In this document: piece by piece, positions 19,261-28,003 of the stretch
Numbering within the stretch: position 1 is the first letter of the stretch
Layout: the number at the start of each line of letters is the position of its first letter
Notes under the pieces: generated by a model
Seen by the model: only the letters and a program-made list of their open reading frames with translations
The model's database searches: none
Told to the model about the DNA's origin: nothing
Origin: Rhodococcus phenolicus
GTDB lineage: Bacteria > Actinomycetota > Actinomycetes > Mycobacteriales > Mycobacteriaceae
Length of the DNA stretch: 64,000 bases
Assembly (NCBI RefSeq): GCF_001646785.1
Contig: NZ_LRRH01000052.1
Coordinates: 46,442-110,441, forward strand
Direction of reading: 5' to 3'
Position numbers and translations under genes: made by a program

Positions 19261-20133
19261 GTGGTTCAGCGATCGATCAGAAGTTCCCGCCAGGATCGGC
19301 TCGACTCCATCCTCGGATGCCTGATCGCGGACGAGACCGCCTCTGCGCAATCACTCGCCGCACGGTTCGACGTCTCGCTCATGACGATGCACCGCGACCT
19401 CGACGAACTCCAGCGCCGCGGAATCGTCCGGAAGTTCCGCGGCGGCGTCAGCGTCCAGCGCACCAGCACCTACGAGATCACCGCTCCACTACGACGCCTC
19501 GTGGCCGTCCCCCAGAAACGCGCGATCGCCGCGGCCGCTGCCGCTCTCGTCTCTCCGGGACAGGCCGTCCTGCTCGACGACTCCACAACCGCCGCATCGA
19601 TGCTCGACCATGTACTCGACGTCGAGGACCTGCACATCGTCACGAACTATCTTCCGGCCCTGAACCGGATCGCCGAAGGGGGCACCGCGACCTCGACCGC
19701 GATCGGGGGAACGTACGACGCCGGGCACGAGTCCTTCCTCGGCGTGGGGGCCGCCGCTGCGATCCGCGCGATCCGAGTGGACACCGCATTCCTGTCCACG
19801 ACGACGGCAGACGCAGAGGGCACGTACCATCAGGAGGAATCGATCGTCGGCGTCAAGGCCGAGATGCTCCGTTCGGCGCGCCGGCGGGTCCTGCTCGCCG
19901 ACTCGACCAAACTCGGTGCGACATCACTGCATCTGGTGTGCGGGTGGGAATCGATCGACGATCTGATCACCGATACCGGTGCCCCGGCCGAACTGCTCGA
20001 CACGGTTCGTTCCCGCGGGGTCCGTGTCGCGGTGGTCGCCCCGGACAGCGACGGTACCGAGCCGGGATCGGAAGCGTTTCCCGTTGTGCAGCAGGAACAG
20101 TCACGAACGGACGACAACGAGGAGGATGTGTGA
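19261..20133 (+). CDS. DeoR/GlpR-family transcriptional regulator
   Basis: 290 residues from GTG 19261, with AGGA about 8 nt upstream. The N-terminal DeoR HTH is visible as RQDRLDSILGCLIADETASAQSLAARFDVSLMTMHRDLDELQRRGIV with the following KFRGGV; the C-terminal DeoRC sugar-phosphate sensor holds DDSTTAASML, TNYLPAL and the LLADSTKLG block. GlpR-type repressors sense phosphorylated sugars or glycerol-3-phosphate. Its position between the ugp transporter genes, with GTGA overlap to a HAD phosphatase, makes it the likely repressor of this salvage block. Confidence 0.85.
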   Translation: MVQRSIRSSRQDRLDSILGCLIADETASAQSLAARFDVSLMTMHRDLDELQRRGIVRKFRGGVSVQRTSTYEITAPLRRLVAVPQKRAIAAAAAALVSPGQAVLLDDSTTAASMLDHVLDVEDLHIVTNYLPALNRIAEGGTATSTAIGGTYDAGHESFLGVGAAAAIRAIRVDTAFLSTTTADAEGTYHQEESIVGVKAEMLRSARRRVLLADSTKLGATSLHLVCGWESIDDLITDTGAPAELLDTVRSRGVRVAVVAPDSDGTEPGSEAFPVVQQEQSRTDDNEEDV

Positions 20134-20810
20134 CCCAGGTGGACACCGGAGTGCAGGCCGTACTCTGGGACATGGACGGAACACTGGTGGACACCGAGCC
20201 GTACTGGTTCCGCGCGGAAACAGAACTCCTGTCGGCATACGGCATTCCGTGGAGCTCTGCACAGGCGGCTGCCCTCGTGGGAAACTCGCTGCCCGCCTCC
20301 GCCGCGGTCCTGCGTGATGCGGGTGTGCAGCTCGACGTTCGTGAGATCATCGATCTTCTTCTCGAATCCGTGATCGCTCAGGTACGCACCCGAGTGCCCT
20401 GGCGACCGGGGGCACGCGAATTGCTCGCCGGTGTCCGCGACGCCGGCATCCCGTGCGCAATGGTCACGATGAGCGAGCGGCCGCTCGCCGCGGAGATCGA
20501 CCGCCTGCTCCCGGCCGGAACGTTCGAGTTTCTGGTCACGGGCGAGTCGGTCACTCACGGAAAGCCGCATCCGGAACCGTATCTGCATGCCGTCGAACGC
20601 CTTCGGGAGGCATGGGGCGCCGTCGAACACGGCCGCATCGTCGCCATCGAGGATTCGCTTCCGGGTCTCGCATCGGCGAAGGCTGCGGGGCTCGTCACCG
20701 TCGGCGTGCCCAATGTCGTGGATCTCCCCGAGGATCCCGGACACACGCTGTGGCCGACCCTCGAAGGGCGGACAGTGATGCATCTGCGTGAACTATTGCC
20801 GCCGAGGTGA
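20130..20810 (+). CDS. HAD-superfamily phosphatase, beta-PGM-like subfamily
   Basis: 226 residues from GTG 20130, overlapping the DeoR stop by 4 nt. HAD motif I is DMDGTLVD (nucleophile Asp14, acid Asp16), motif II is in VTMSE, motif III is GKPHPEPY and motif IV IEDSLPGLASAKAAG. The subfamily includes phosphoglycolate, sugar-phosphate and glycerol-3-phosphate phosphatases. The neighbourhood of G3P uptake genes suggests it may dephosphorylate glycerol-3-phosphate or a related product; this is inference. Confidence 0.8.
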   Translation: MTQVDTGVQAVLWDMDGTLVDTEPYWFRAETELLSAYGIPWSSAQAAALVGNSLPASAAVLRDAGVQLDVREIIDLLLESVIAQVRTRVPWRPGARELLAGVRDAGIPCAMVTMSERPLAAEIDRLLPAGTFEFLVTGESVTHGKPHPEPYLHAVERLREAWGAVEHGRIVAIEDSLPGLASAKAAGLVTVGVPNVVDLPEDPGHTLWPTLEGRTVMHLRELLPPR

Positions 20811-20814
20811 TCTC

Positions 20815-20844
20815 GGTGGTGGCCGGGTGGACCCGGCCACCACC
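20815..20844. terminator. Bidirectional terminator hairpin
   Basis: GGTGGTGGCCGGGT (20815-20828) and its exact complement ACCCGGCCACCACC (20831-20844) form a 14-bp stem with a 2-nt centre, between the convergent HAD and ugpC genes. Confidence 0.65.
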
Positions 20845-20851
20845 GGTGGAG

Positions 20852-21934
20852 TCAGGCGCTCAGGCGTGCGCCCGTTTCCGAGTCGAACACGTGCACCGCC
20901 GATGTCACCGGGCGGATCCGGACCACCGAGTCGATCGGTGGCGGATTGTGGCCGTCGGTGCGGACGGTGAGGTCGTGACGCACGCCCCCGCTCTCGACAT
21001 GGCCGTAGAGGAAGGCGTCGGCGCCGAGTTCCTCCACGACCTCGACCCGCATGTCGATCCCGCTGCCGTCGGTACTGAGGACGAACGACTCGGGTCGCAC
21101 ACCCACGGTCACCGATCCGGTCTGTGCCCGGTCGAGCACGGACCGCTCCACCGGGACGGTGAACCCGCCGACATCGACACCGCCGTCGGACACCGGCAGA
21201 TCGAGAAAGCTCATGGCAGGTGATCCGATGAAACCGGCGACGAATCGGTTCGCGGGCCGCGCATAGAGATTCCGCGGTGTATCGACCTGCTGCAACCGGC
21301 CGCCATCGAGCACCGCCACCCGATCACCCATCGTCATGGCCTCGGTCTGGTCGTGGGTGACGTAAACGGTGGTGACGCCGAGCGTGCGTGTCAGACGGGC
21401 GATGCGGGTGCGTGTGTGGACCCGGAGCTTCGCGTCGAGGTTGGACAGCGGCTCGTCCATCAGGAACACCTGCGGGTTCCGAACGATCGCACGCCCCATC
21501 GCGACGCGTTGCCGTTGCCCACCGGACAGCGCCTTGGGCTTGCGATCGAGGTACTGCTCGAGATCGAGCATCTTCGCCGCCTCGGCTATCCGGTGTTGCC
21601 GGTCGTTCTTGGACGCCCCGGCGATCTTCAACGCGAAACCCATGTTCTCGGCAACCGTCATGTGTGGGTAGAGGGCATAGTTCTGAAAGACCATGGCGAT
21701 GTCGCGGTCTTTCGAATCCACGTCGGTGACATCGTTGCGGCCGATGAGCAACCGGCCGCTGTCGATGTCCTCGAGACCTGCCAGCATCCGCAGCGAGGTC
21801 GTCTTACCGCACCCGGACGGACCCACGAGGACGAGGAACTCGCCGTCCGCGATGTCGAGGTCGAGTCCGTCGACCGCCGGGCGATCGGTGCCGGGATAGC
21901 GGCGGGTGGCCTTTTCGAATGTGACGGTAGCCAA
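20852..21934 (-). CDS. ugpC: ABC transporter ATP-binding protein, UgpC/MsmK type
   Basis: 360 residues from ATG 21934. Walker A GPSGCGKTT (38-46), Q-loop QNYALYP, signature LSGGQRQ (136-142), Walker B FLMDEP and the H-loop THDQTEAMTMG are intact, followed by the TOBE/OB regulatory domain of the MalK/UgpC group (VGVRPESFVL). It energises the permeases UgpA/UgpE. It lies apart from the permease operon, behind the DeoR-HAD pair and in the opposite direction to them, so it must have its own promoter (21935-22252). Confidence 0.88.
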   Translation of the reverse strand: MATVTFEKATRRYPGTDRPAVDGLDLDIADGEFLVLVGPSGCGKTTSLRMLAGLEDIDSGRLLIGRNDVTDVDSKDRDIAMVFQNYALYPHMTVAENMGFALKIAGASKNDRQHRIAEAAKMLDLEQYLDRKPKALSGGQRQRVAMGRAIVRNPQVFLMDEPLSNLDAKLRVHTRTRIARLTRTLGVTTVYVTHDQTEAMTMGDRVAVLDGGRLQQVDTPRNLYARPANRFVAGFIGSPAMSFLDLPVSDGGVDVGGFTVPVERSVLDRAQTGSVTVGVRPESFVLSTDGSGIDMRVEVVEELGADAFLYGHVESGGVRHDLTVRTDGHNPPPIDSVVRIRPVTSAVHVFDSETGARLSA

Positions 21935-22252
21935 GGTGGATTCCTTTCACGGGCAGGAACGTGCCCGACGATCCGAAGTGAACGGACGAACATCCGTTCC
22001 CACAGTCCACCGGCGCCACATGAATGAGCGGGTGCCTCGACCCGAACGTGTAGTGAACGGGACCGGTCCACCGGCCCGCCGCACTCCGGGCCGTGGAGTC
22101 CTAGGTAGCACTAGGCATATACCTGGTGTGACCACCAACACAGGCTGGCATCGTGGAGTGCAACACGGACGCAGCCCGTCCGACCCGCACTGGTACCGAA
22201 CCCCGATCCGGCCGGCGCCTGGCACATCCCGCACGATCCCCTTGGAGAACCC
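21935..22252. promoter_or_regulatory. Divergent control region of ugpC and benA
   Basis: 318 bp with no gene. Near ugpC there is GAACGGA (21980-21986) with TCCGTTC (21993-21999), a 7+6+7 inverted repeat that could be a regulator site or leader hairpin. Near benA there is CCTAGGTAGCACTAGG (22100-22115), a 5+6+5 inverted repeat followed by CATATACCT, a possible -10 region. The two halves probably serve unrelated regulons. Confidence 0.5.
22100..22115. promoter_or_regulatory. Candidate ben operator
   Basis: CCTAG (22100-22104) and CTAGG (22111-22115) form an inverted repeat about 140 bp upstream of benA, beside AT-richer sequence. Being the most symmetric site on the benA side, it is a candidate for binding by the LuxR-type regulator encoded at 28000-30699. 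Confidence 0.35.
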
Positions 22253-23626
22253 ATGACCGAAACCGTCGACCACGTGCGTTCCCATCTCGACGGCGCCCTC
22301 GTCGAGGATGCAGCGAGCGGCCGCTACCAGGTGCGACGCGATGTCTTCACCGATGAGGACATCTTCGAACTGGAGATGAAGCACATCTTCGAGGGCAACT
22401 GGGTCTACCTCGCGCACGAGAGCCAGCTGCCCGACAACGGGGACTACTTCACCACCCACATCGGGCGCCAGCCCGTCGTCGTCACCCGGGACAAGGACGG
22501 CGAGTTGCACTGTCTGATCAACGCGTGCAGCCATCGCGGCGCGATGTTGTGCCGGCGCAAAACCGACAACCGTGCGACGTTCACGTGCCCGTTCCACGGC
22601 TGGACGTTCCGCAACAACGGCAAGCTGCTCAAGGTCAAGGACCCGCGCGACGCGGGCTACCCGGAACAGTTCAACACCGACGGCAGCCACGACCTGACCC
22701 GCGTCGCCCGTTTCGGCAACTACCGCGGATTCCTGTTCGGCAGCCTCAACCCCGACGTCGTGTCGCTCGAGGAGCACCTCGGTGACACCACCAAGATCAT
22801 CGACATGGTCGTCGACCAGTCCCCCGAGGGCCTGGAAGTGCTGCGGGGCTCGTCCACCTACACCTACGACGGCAACTGGAAGCTGCAGGCCGAGAACGGC
22901 GCCGACGGCTACCACGTGTCGGCGACGCACTGGAACTATGCGGCCACGACCGCCCGCCGCACCGCCGGAGAATCGGCCAACGAGACCAAGGCGATGGACG
23001 CGGGTACGTGGGGCAAGCAGGGCGGTGGCTACCACTCCTTCGAGAACGGGCACCTGCTGCTGTGGATGTGGTGGGGCAATCCGCAGGACCGTCCGCTCTA
23101 TCCCCGCAAGGACGAACTGGCCGCCGAATTCGGGGAGAAGAAGGCCGAATTCATGGTCGGCGCATCGCGCAACCTGTGCCTGTACCCGAATGTGTATCTG
23201 ATGGATCAGTTCTCGTCGCAGATCCGCCACTTCCGGCCGATCTCGGTGGACAAGACCGAGGTGACGATCTATTGCATCGCCCCCAAGGGCGAATCGGCCG
23301 AGTCCCGCGCGAACCGGATCCGGCAGTACGAGGACTTCTTCAACGCGACGGGCATGGCCACCCCGGACGATCTCGAAGAGTTCCGTTCCTGCCAGAAGAC
23401 GTACCTCGCGACCGCCGCCCCGTGGAACGACATGAGCCGAGGCGCCGCCCACGTGCTGAACGGTCCCGACCAGGTCGCGAGGGACCTGGGCATGACCAAC
23501 GTCCTGTCGAGTGGTGTGAAGACGGAGGACGAGGGACTCTACCCGATCCAGCACCGCTACTGGCTCGAGACGATGCGCAGGGCCGCGGAGGCCGAAGCCG
23601 AGCCCACCGCCACGAACGAGCGCTGA
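22253..23626 (+). CDS. benA: Benzoate 1,2-dioxygenase large (alpha) subunit
   Basis: 457 residues from ATG 22253. It is the catalytic subunit of the Rieske dioxygenase that turns benzoate into a cis-dihydrodiol carboxylate. The Rieske cluster is Cys92-x-His94 and Cys112-xx-His115 (CSHRG / CPFHGW); the mononuclear iron site has His221 and His226 (GYHVSATHW), with the Asp ligand further on. Its length is normal for BenA. It is the first gene of benABCD, followed 12 bp later by benB. A toluate role (XylX) is less likely given catABC instead of meta-cleavage genes. Confidence 0.96.
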   Translation: MTETVDHVRSHLDGALVEDAASGRYQVRRDVFTDEDIFELEMKHIFEGNWVYLAHESQLPDNGDYFTTHIGRQPVVVTRDKDGELHCLINACSHRGAMLCRRKTDNRATFTCPFHGWTFRNNGKLLKVKDPRDAGYPEQFNTDGSHDLTRVARFGNYRGFLFGSLNPDVVSLEEHLGDTTKIIDMVVDQSPEGLEVLRGSSTYTYDGNWKLQAENGADGYHVSATHWNYAATTARRTAGESANETKAMDAGTWGKQGGGYHSFENGHLLLWMWWGNPQDRPLYPRKDELAAEFGEKKAEFMVGASRNLCLYPNVYLMDQFSSQIRHFRPISVDKTEVTIYCIAPKGESAESRANRIRQYEDFFNATGMATPDDLEEFRSCQKTYLATAAPWNDMSRGAAHVLNGPDQVARDLGMTNVLSSGVKTEDEGLYPIQHRYWLETMRRAAEAEAEPTATNER

Positions 23627-23638
23627 GGAACCGAAACG

Positions 23639-24142
23639 ATGACCACCGCAACAGAGTTGACGCAGACCGAGATCGAGCAGTTCCTCTACCGGGAAGCACG
23701 GTTGCTCGACGACCGCGAGTTCGAGCAGTGGCTCGACTGCTACCACCCGCAGGCCGAGTACTGGATGCCGGCGTGGGACGACAACGGTGAACTCACCGAG
23801 GATCCGCAGCGCGAGATCTCGCTCGTGTACTACCCGAATCGTGGCGGGCTGGAGGACCGGGTGTTCCGCATCCGCACCGATCGTTCGTCGGCGACATCGC
23901 TGCCGGAGCCCCGCACCGGGCACAACATCACGAACGTCGAGATCCTCGAACGCCGCGGAACCGAGATCGACCTGCGCCACAACTGGTTCTCGTTGTACTA
24001 CCGCTACAACACGACCGACACGTACTTCGGCACGAACTTCGTCACCCTCGACGTCTCCGGACCGGAACCGGTGATCCGGAAGAAGAAGATCGTCCTGAAG
24101 AACGACTACATCCACCACATCGTGGACGTCTACGTCGTCTGA
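23639..24142 (+). CDS. benB: Benzoate 1,2-dioxygenase small (beta) subunit
   Basis: 167 residues from ATG 23639. A ring-hydroxylating dioxygenase beta subunit with an NTF2-like fold: LYREARLLDDREFEQWLDCY near the start and FRIRTDRSSA in the middle are typical of BenB. It packs with BenA as a structural subunit in an (alpha-beta)3 oligomer. Spacing of 12 bp from benA and 32 bp to benC supports one operon. Confidence 0.95.
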   Translation: MTTATELTQTEIEQFLYREARLLDDREFEQWLDCYHPQAEYWMPAWDDNGELTEDPQREISLVYYPNRGGLEDRVFRIRTDRSSATSLPEPRTGHNITNVEILERRGTEIDLRHNWFSLYYRYNTTDTYFGTNFVTLDVSGPEPVIRKKKIVLKNDYIHHIVDVYVV

Positions 24143-24174
24143 TCCACCCCGATTCACGAAAGAAGGCACATGCC

Positions 24175-25776
24175 ATGAGTTTCCAGGTGGCTTTGAGCTT
24201 CGAGGACGGGGTGACCCGCTTCGTCAAGTGCGGACCGAACGAAACGGTCGCGGACGCGTCGTACAAGGCACGCATCAACATTCCGCTCGACTGCCGTGAC
24301 GGCGCGTGCGGAACCTGCAAGGCGCTGTGCGAGTCCGGTTCGTACGACGGCGGCGACTACATCGAGGATGCCCTGACCGACGACGAGGCCGAGCAGGGTT
24401 ACTGCCTGCCCTGCCAGATGACCCCGGAATCCGATCTGGTGCTGCAGATCGCGACCACCTCCGATGTCGCGAAGACCGCCGCCACGACGTACTCGGCGAC
24501 GATCACCGACATTCGCCGGTTCTCCACCAGCACCGTCGGTTTCACCGTCGAGATCCCGAACCGCGACGATCTCGTGTTCCTGCCCGGCCAGTACGTGAAC
24601 ATCACCGTTCCCGGAACCGATCAGAGCCGCTCGTACTCGTTCAGCACGGGCCCGTGCGATACGCGCCTGTCGTTCCTGGTCAAGATCACCGAAGGCGGCG
24701 CGATGTCGGAGTACCTGCGCGATCGCGCGCAGGTCGGGGACACCCTCGAATTCGCCGGCCCGTTCGGCAGCTTCTTCCTGCGCGAACACAAGCGGCCCGC
24801 GCTGCTGCTCGCCGGTGGTACCGGGCTGGCCCCCATCCTCTCGATCCTCGCGGCGATGAGGAAGCAGGACGTCGGGCTGCCGGTGCACCTGATCTACGGT
24901 GCCACCTTCGACCACGACATCGTCGAACTCGACACCCTCGAGGGTTACACGAAGTCGTTGTTGAACTTCACGTTCGAATACTGCGTCTCGGATCCGGACT
25001 CGGCCGCGCCGAACAAGGGCTACGTCACGTCACTGTTCGAGCCCAGGCACCTCTACGAGGGGGACGTGGACGTCTACCTGTGTGGTCCGCCGCCGATGGT
25101 CGAGGCGGTGCGCGCCCACTTCGGGAACGAGGGCATCACCCCCGCCAACTTCTACTTCGAGAAGTTCAACAGCGCCGTGGGCGGTTCCGAGCAGGTCGCC
25201 GCGCCCACCGAGGCCGAACGTGCAGCGGCCGAGAAGGCTTCGGCCGAAACCGGTCTGCCCGTCACTCTCGGGGCAGCGTTCCCCACCGCCGACAATTACG
25301 AGATCGGCGAGGAGCACCCACCGGTTGCGGATTCCGATGCCCAGTTCGATGCCCGCATGGCACTCGAACTCGGCGCGCTCGAACTGACGGTCGGCCGGCT
25401 CACCGAAGCTCAGCTCGTCGAGTTCCGCATCCTGGCCGAGGCATCGACCGCGTCGATCGACCGGGACTACTTCACGGATGCTGCCGCGTTCACCGACACC
25501 AACGCGGCCTTCCACGAGTTCTTGTTCCGCTGCTGCGGCAACCCGGTTCTTCTCGAGGCCTACAACCGGCTCGAGGTCACGCAGTTGATGCGGCGCGTGC
25601 TCCGGACCGCGCAGTGGGTGGACGAACAGATCCCGCACGACCACCTGAAGATCGTGGAAGCATTCGAGCGCGGAAATCGCGCTGCAGCACGAGATCTCAT
25701 CGTCTCGCACGCCCAGCACGCGAAGGCGACCATGCGGCGCGCCATCGAGGACCGGGAGAAGGCGGACATCGCATGA
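24175..25776 (+). CDS. benC: Benzoate dioxygenase reductase BenC fused to a C-terminal FCD (GntR-type effector) domain
   Basis: 533 residues; ordinary BenC has about 340. Residues 1-90 are a plant-type [2Fe-2S] ferredoxin (Cys40, Cys45, Cys48, Cys80). Residues 105-205 bind FAD (RSYSFS 152-157) and 206-335 bind NADH (LAGGTGLAP, LCGPPPM). This part passes electrons from NADH to BenA. After an Ala/Glu-rich linker (about 338-390), residues 391-525 read as an FCD domain, the ligand-binding half of FadR-type GntR regulators: ARMALELGALE, NAAFHEFLFRCCGNPVL and DHLKIVEAFERGN. Asn443, His447, His490 and His512 fall where FCD metal ligands lie. No helix-turn-helix is present. The frame is continuous and overlaps benD by 4 nt, so this is a real fusion, not an error of gene calling. 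Confidence 0.93.
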   Translation: MSFQVALSFEDGVTRFVKCGPNETVADASYKARINIPLDCRDGACGTCKALCESGSYDGGDYIEDALTDDEAEQGYCLPCQMTPESDLVLQIATTSDVAKTAATTYSATITDIRRFSTSTVGFTVEIPNRDDLVFLPGQYVNITVPGTDQSRSYSFSTGPCDTRLSFLVKITEGGAMSEYLRDRAQVGDTLEFAGPFGSFFLREHKRPALLLAGGTGLAPILSILAAMRKQDVGLPVHLIYGATFDHDIVELDTLEGYTKSLLNFTFEYCVSDPDSAAPNKGYVTSLFEPRHLYEGDVDVYLCGPPPMVEAVRAHFGNEGITPANFYFEKFNSAVGGSEQVAAPTEAERAAAEKASAETGLPVTLGAAFPTADNYEIGEEHPPVADSDAQFDARMALELGALELTVGRLTEAQLVEFRILAEASTASIDRDYFTDAAAFTDTNAAFHEFLFRCCGNPVLLEAYNRLEVTQLMRRVLRTAQWVDEQIPHDHLKIVEAFERGNRAAARDLIVSHAQHAKATMRRAIEDREKADIA

Positions 25777-26567
25777 GTCCCCGTGTGTTTCCGGGCCGGT
25801 TCGACGGCCGCGCGGTGGTCGTGACAGGTGCCGCGCAGGGCATCGGATGCGCGGTCGCGACACGGATCGCGGCCGAAGGCGGCGACGTGGTCCTGATCGA
25901 CCGCGCCGAGCTGGTCCACGACGTCGCGAAGGAGCTGCGGGAGAACGGTGCCCACGCGTGGTCCGTCACCGCCGACCTGGAGACGTTCGACGGTGCACAG
26001 GACGCGATCGACGAGGCGCGACAGCAGAACGGGCGCATCGACGTTCTGGTCAACAATGTCGGTGGCACCATCTGGGCCAAGCCGTACGAGCACTACACCC
26101 CCGAACAGATCCAGGCCGAGGTGCAGCGCTCGCTGTTCCCGACGTTGTGGACGTGCCGTGCGGTCCTGCCCCATCTGATCGCCCGGAACTCCGGCACGAT
26201 CGTCAACGTCTCGTCGGTTGCGACCCGTGGCGTCAACAGGGTTCCCTACGCCGCTGCGAAGGGTGGGGTGAACGCGATCACCGCGGCGCTGGCGCTGGAG
26301 GTCGCGCAGTACGGGATCCGGGTGGTCGCGACCGCGCCCGGCGGCACCGACGCGCCCCCACGCCGGGTCGCCCGCGGGCCGTCGGCGCAGACCGAGCAGG
26401 AGAAGACCTGGTATCGGCAGATCGTCGACCAGACCGTCGACTCGTCGCTGCTCAAGCGGTACGGCTCGCTCGACGAGCAGGCCGCCGCGATCACGTTCCT
26501 GGCATCCGAGGAAGCCTCGTACATAACCGGCACGGTTCTCCCCGTCGCCGGCGGCGATCTGGGCTGA
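25773..26567 (+). CDS. benD: 1,6-dihydroxycyclohexa-2,4-diene-1-carboxylate dehydrogenase
   Basis: 264 residues from ATG 25773, overlapping benC by ATGA. It oxidises and decarboxylates the BenABC product to catechol using NAD+. It is a short-chain dehydrogenase: TGAAQGIG (18-25) binds NAD, NNVGG follows, the catalytic Ser is in NVSSV and Tyr/Lys are in YAAAK. The length and APGGTDAPPRR segment fit BenD. It is followed by a strong intrinsic terminator (26578-26627). Confidence 0.95.
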   Translation: MSPRVFPGRFDGRAVVVTGAAQGIGCAVATRIAAEGGDVVLIDRAELVHDVAKELRENGAHAWSVTADLETFDGAQDAIDEARQQNGRIDVLVNNVGGTIWAKPYEHYTPEQIQAEVQRSLFPTLWTCRAVLPHLIARNSGTIVNVSSVATRGVNRVPYAAAKGGVNAITAALALEVAQYGIRVVATAPGGTDAPPRRVARGPSAQTEQEKTWYRQIVDQTVDSSLLKRYGSLDEQAAAITFLASEEASYITGTVLPVAGGDLG

Positions 26568-26577
26568 CCCACCGCCC

Positions 26578-26627
26578 GGGCCTCACCGTAAGGGCCGCAT
26601 CCGGCCCCGACGGTGAGGCCCATTTTT
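26578..26627 (+). terminator. Intrinsic terminator between benD and benK
   Basis: GGGCCTCACCGT (26578-26589) pairs with ACGGTGAGGCCC (26610-26621) in a perfect 12-bp stem. An inner GGGCC/GGCCC pair extends it, and a run of five T follows at 26623-26627. This is the clearest rho-independent terminator in the window, and it sits inside the ben cluster. Confidence 0.8.
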
Positions 26628-26671
26628 CTCCCTCGATCGTACTGTGACCCACCTCACCGACTGGAGAGACC

Positions 26672-28003
26672 ATGACCCAGCCCACCGAATGGGCGAGTGC
26701 TCAGCACCGCCGTTCAGTCCTATGGATCGTCGCCCTCGCGACGCTCGCGATCATCTTCGACGGCTACGACCTGGTCGTATACGGCACCATCCTGCCCACG
26801 CTGATGGCCGACCCCGGGCAGCTCGGGCACATCTCGGCCGAACAGGGCGGGGCGCTCGGTTCGTACGCGCTGATCGGTGTCATGGTCGGCGCGCTGGTCA
26901 CCGGCGCATTCGGCGACCGGGTCGGCCGCCGGAAGATGATGCTGCTCCATATCGTCTGGTTCTCCGTCGGGATGGCCGCCGCGGCGCTGTCGACGAACCT
27001 CGCGATGTTCGGCGCCCTGCGATTCTTCACCGGCATCGGCGTCGGCGGTCTCGTCGCCACCGCCGGTGCCGTCGTCGCCGAGTTCGCGCCGGCGGGCAAG
27101 CGCAATCTCTACAACGCGATCGTCTACAGCGGCGTCCCCGCCGGCGGCGTCCTGGCGTCCCTGCTCGCGATCGTGCTGCGCGACGCGATCGGCTGGCGTG
27201 GGCTGTTCCTGATCGGGGCGCTGCCGCTCGTGATCCTGCTTCCGCTCGCCGCCGTGAAACTCCCCGAGTCGCCGCAGTGGCTGGTCTCCCGCGGCCGCAC
27301 CGACGATGCCGCCGCGGTCTGCTCGAGGTTCGGGATCCCGATGCCCGCGCCGTCGGCGCCCGTCCTCGAGAAGGCCGGTTTCGCCGCGCTCGCCACCCGC
27401 CGTTACGCCTGGGGAACAACACTTCTCGGCATGATGAGCTTCGCCGGTCTGTTGCTCACCTACGGATTGAACACCTGGCTTCCGAAGATCATGGCGGACG
27501 CCGGGTACGACGCGAAGGGCTCCCTGGCGTTCCTGCTCGTCCTCAACGGCGGTGCGATCATCGGCGGCCTGTTCGCCTCCCGGATCGCCGACGGTCGTGG
27601 ACCGCAGCCCGTCGTGGCCACGACGTTCGGTCTCGCCGCACTCGCCCTGGTCCTGCTCACCTTCGGATTCCCGCTGCCGGTGCTCCTCGCGGCGGTCGCG
27701 GTCGCCGGGGTCGGCACGATCGGCACCCAGGTGCTCGTCTACGGGTTCGTCTCCAACTACTACGAGACGCGGGCCCGGGCGGCGGGCGTCGCGTGGTGCG
27801 CCGGGTTCGGCCGCCTCGGCGGCATCGTCGGACCCATCATCGGTGGTCTGCTCATCGGTGCGGGTCTGAGCAACAACGTGAACTTCTACATCTTCGCGGG
27901 TATCGCGCTCGCCGGCGCGGTTGTCACCTTCTTCGTTCCGCCCCGGCCGGCCGTCCCGAAGTCCGAACCGGAGCACTCGGTCGCGACTACGGTGGATGCG
28001 TGA
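26672..28003 (+). CDS. benK: Benzoate transporter, MFS (AAHS family)
   Basis: 443 residues from ATG 26672 with GGAGAG about 8 nt upstream. Twelve hydrophobic segments of an MFS symporter are visible. The AAHS signature lies early: FDGYDLVVYGTILP near residue 30, with the Asp needed for transport of aromatic acids, and GDRVGRRKM in the loop 2-3. It imports benzoate with protons. It lies 104 bp beyond benD, after the terminator, and its stop overlaps the regulator start (GTGA). Confidence 0.93.
   Translation: MTQPTEWASAQHRRSVLWIVALATLAIIFDGYDLVVYGTILPTLMADPGQLGHISAEQGGALGSYALIGVMVGALVTGAFGDRVGRRKMMLLHIVWFSVGMAAAALSTNLAMFGALRFFTGIGVGGLVATAGAVVAEFAPAGKRNLYNAIVYSGVPAGGVLASLLAIVLRDAIGWRGLFLIGALPLVILLPLAAVKLPESPQWLVSRGRTDDAAAVCSRFGIPMPAPSAPVLEKAGFAALATRRYAWGTTLLGMMSFAGLLLTYGLNTWLPKIMADAGYDAKGSLAFLLVLNGGAIIGGLFASRIADGRGPQPVVATTFGLAALALVLLTFGFPLPVLLAAVAVAGVGTIGTQVLVYGFVSNYYETRARAAGVAWCAGFGRLGGIVGPIIGGLLIGAGLSNNVNFYIFAGIALAGAVVTFFVPPRPAVPKSEPEHSVATTVDA

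Noticed and set aside
21947..24169. Open minus-strand frame of 740 codons opposite benA-benB
   Set aside because: Antisense to benAB; composition of an antisense shadow with no recognisable domain.
25348..25776. FCD part of benC as a separate GntR regulator gene
   Set aside because: There is no stop or frameshift between the reductase and FCD parts, no helix-turn-helix, no Shine-Dalgarno with a start before residue 385, and benD overlaps the end by 4 nt as expected for one benC gene.
26644..27999. N-terminal extension of the LAL regulator across benK
   Set aside because: The frame is open for 1351 codons, but the first 452 are antisense-like Arg/Pro sequence in another frame of benK. The ATPase domain begins only after 28000.
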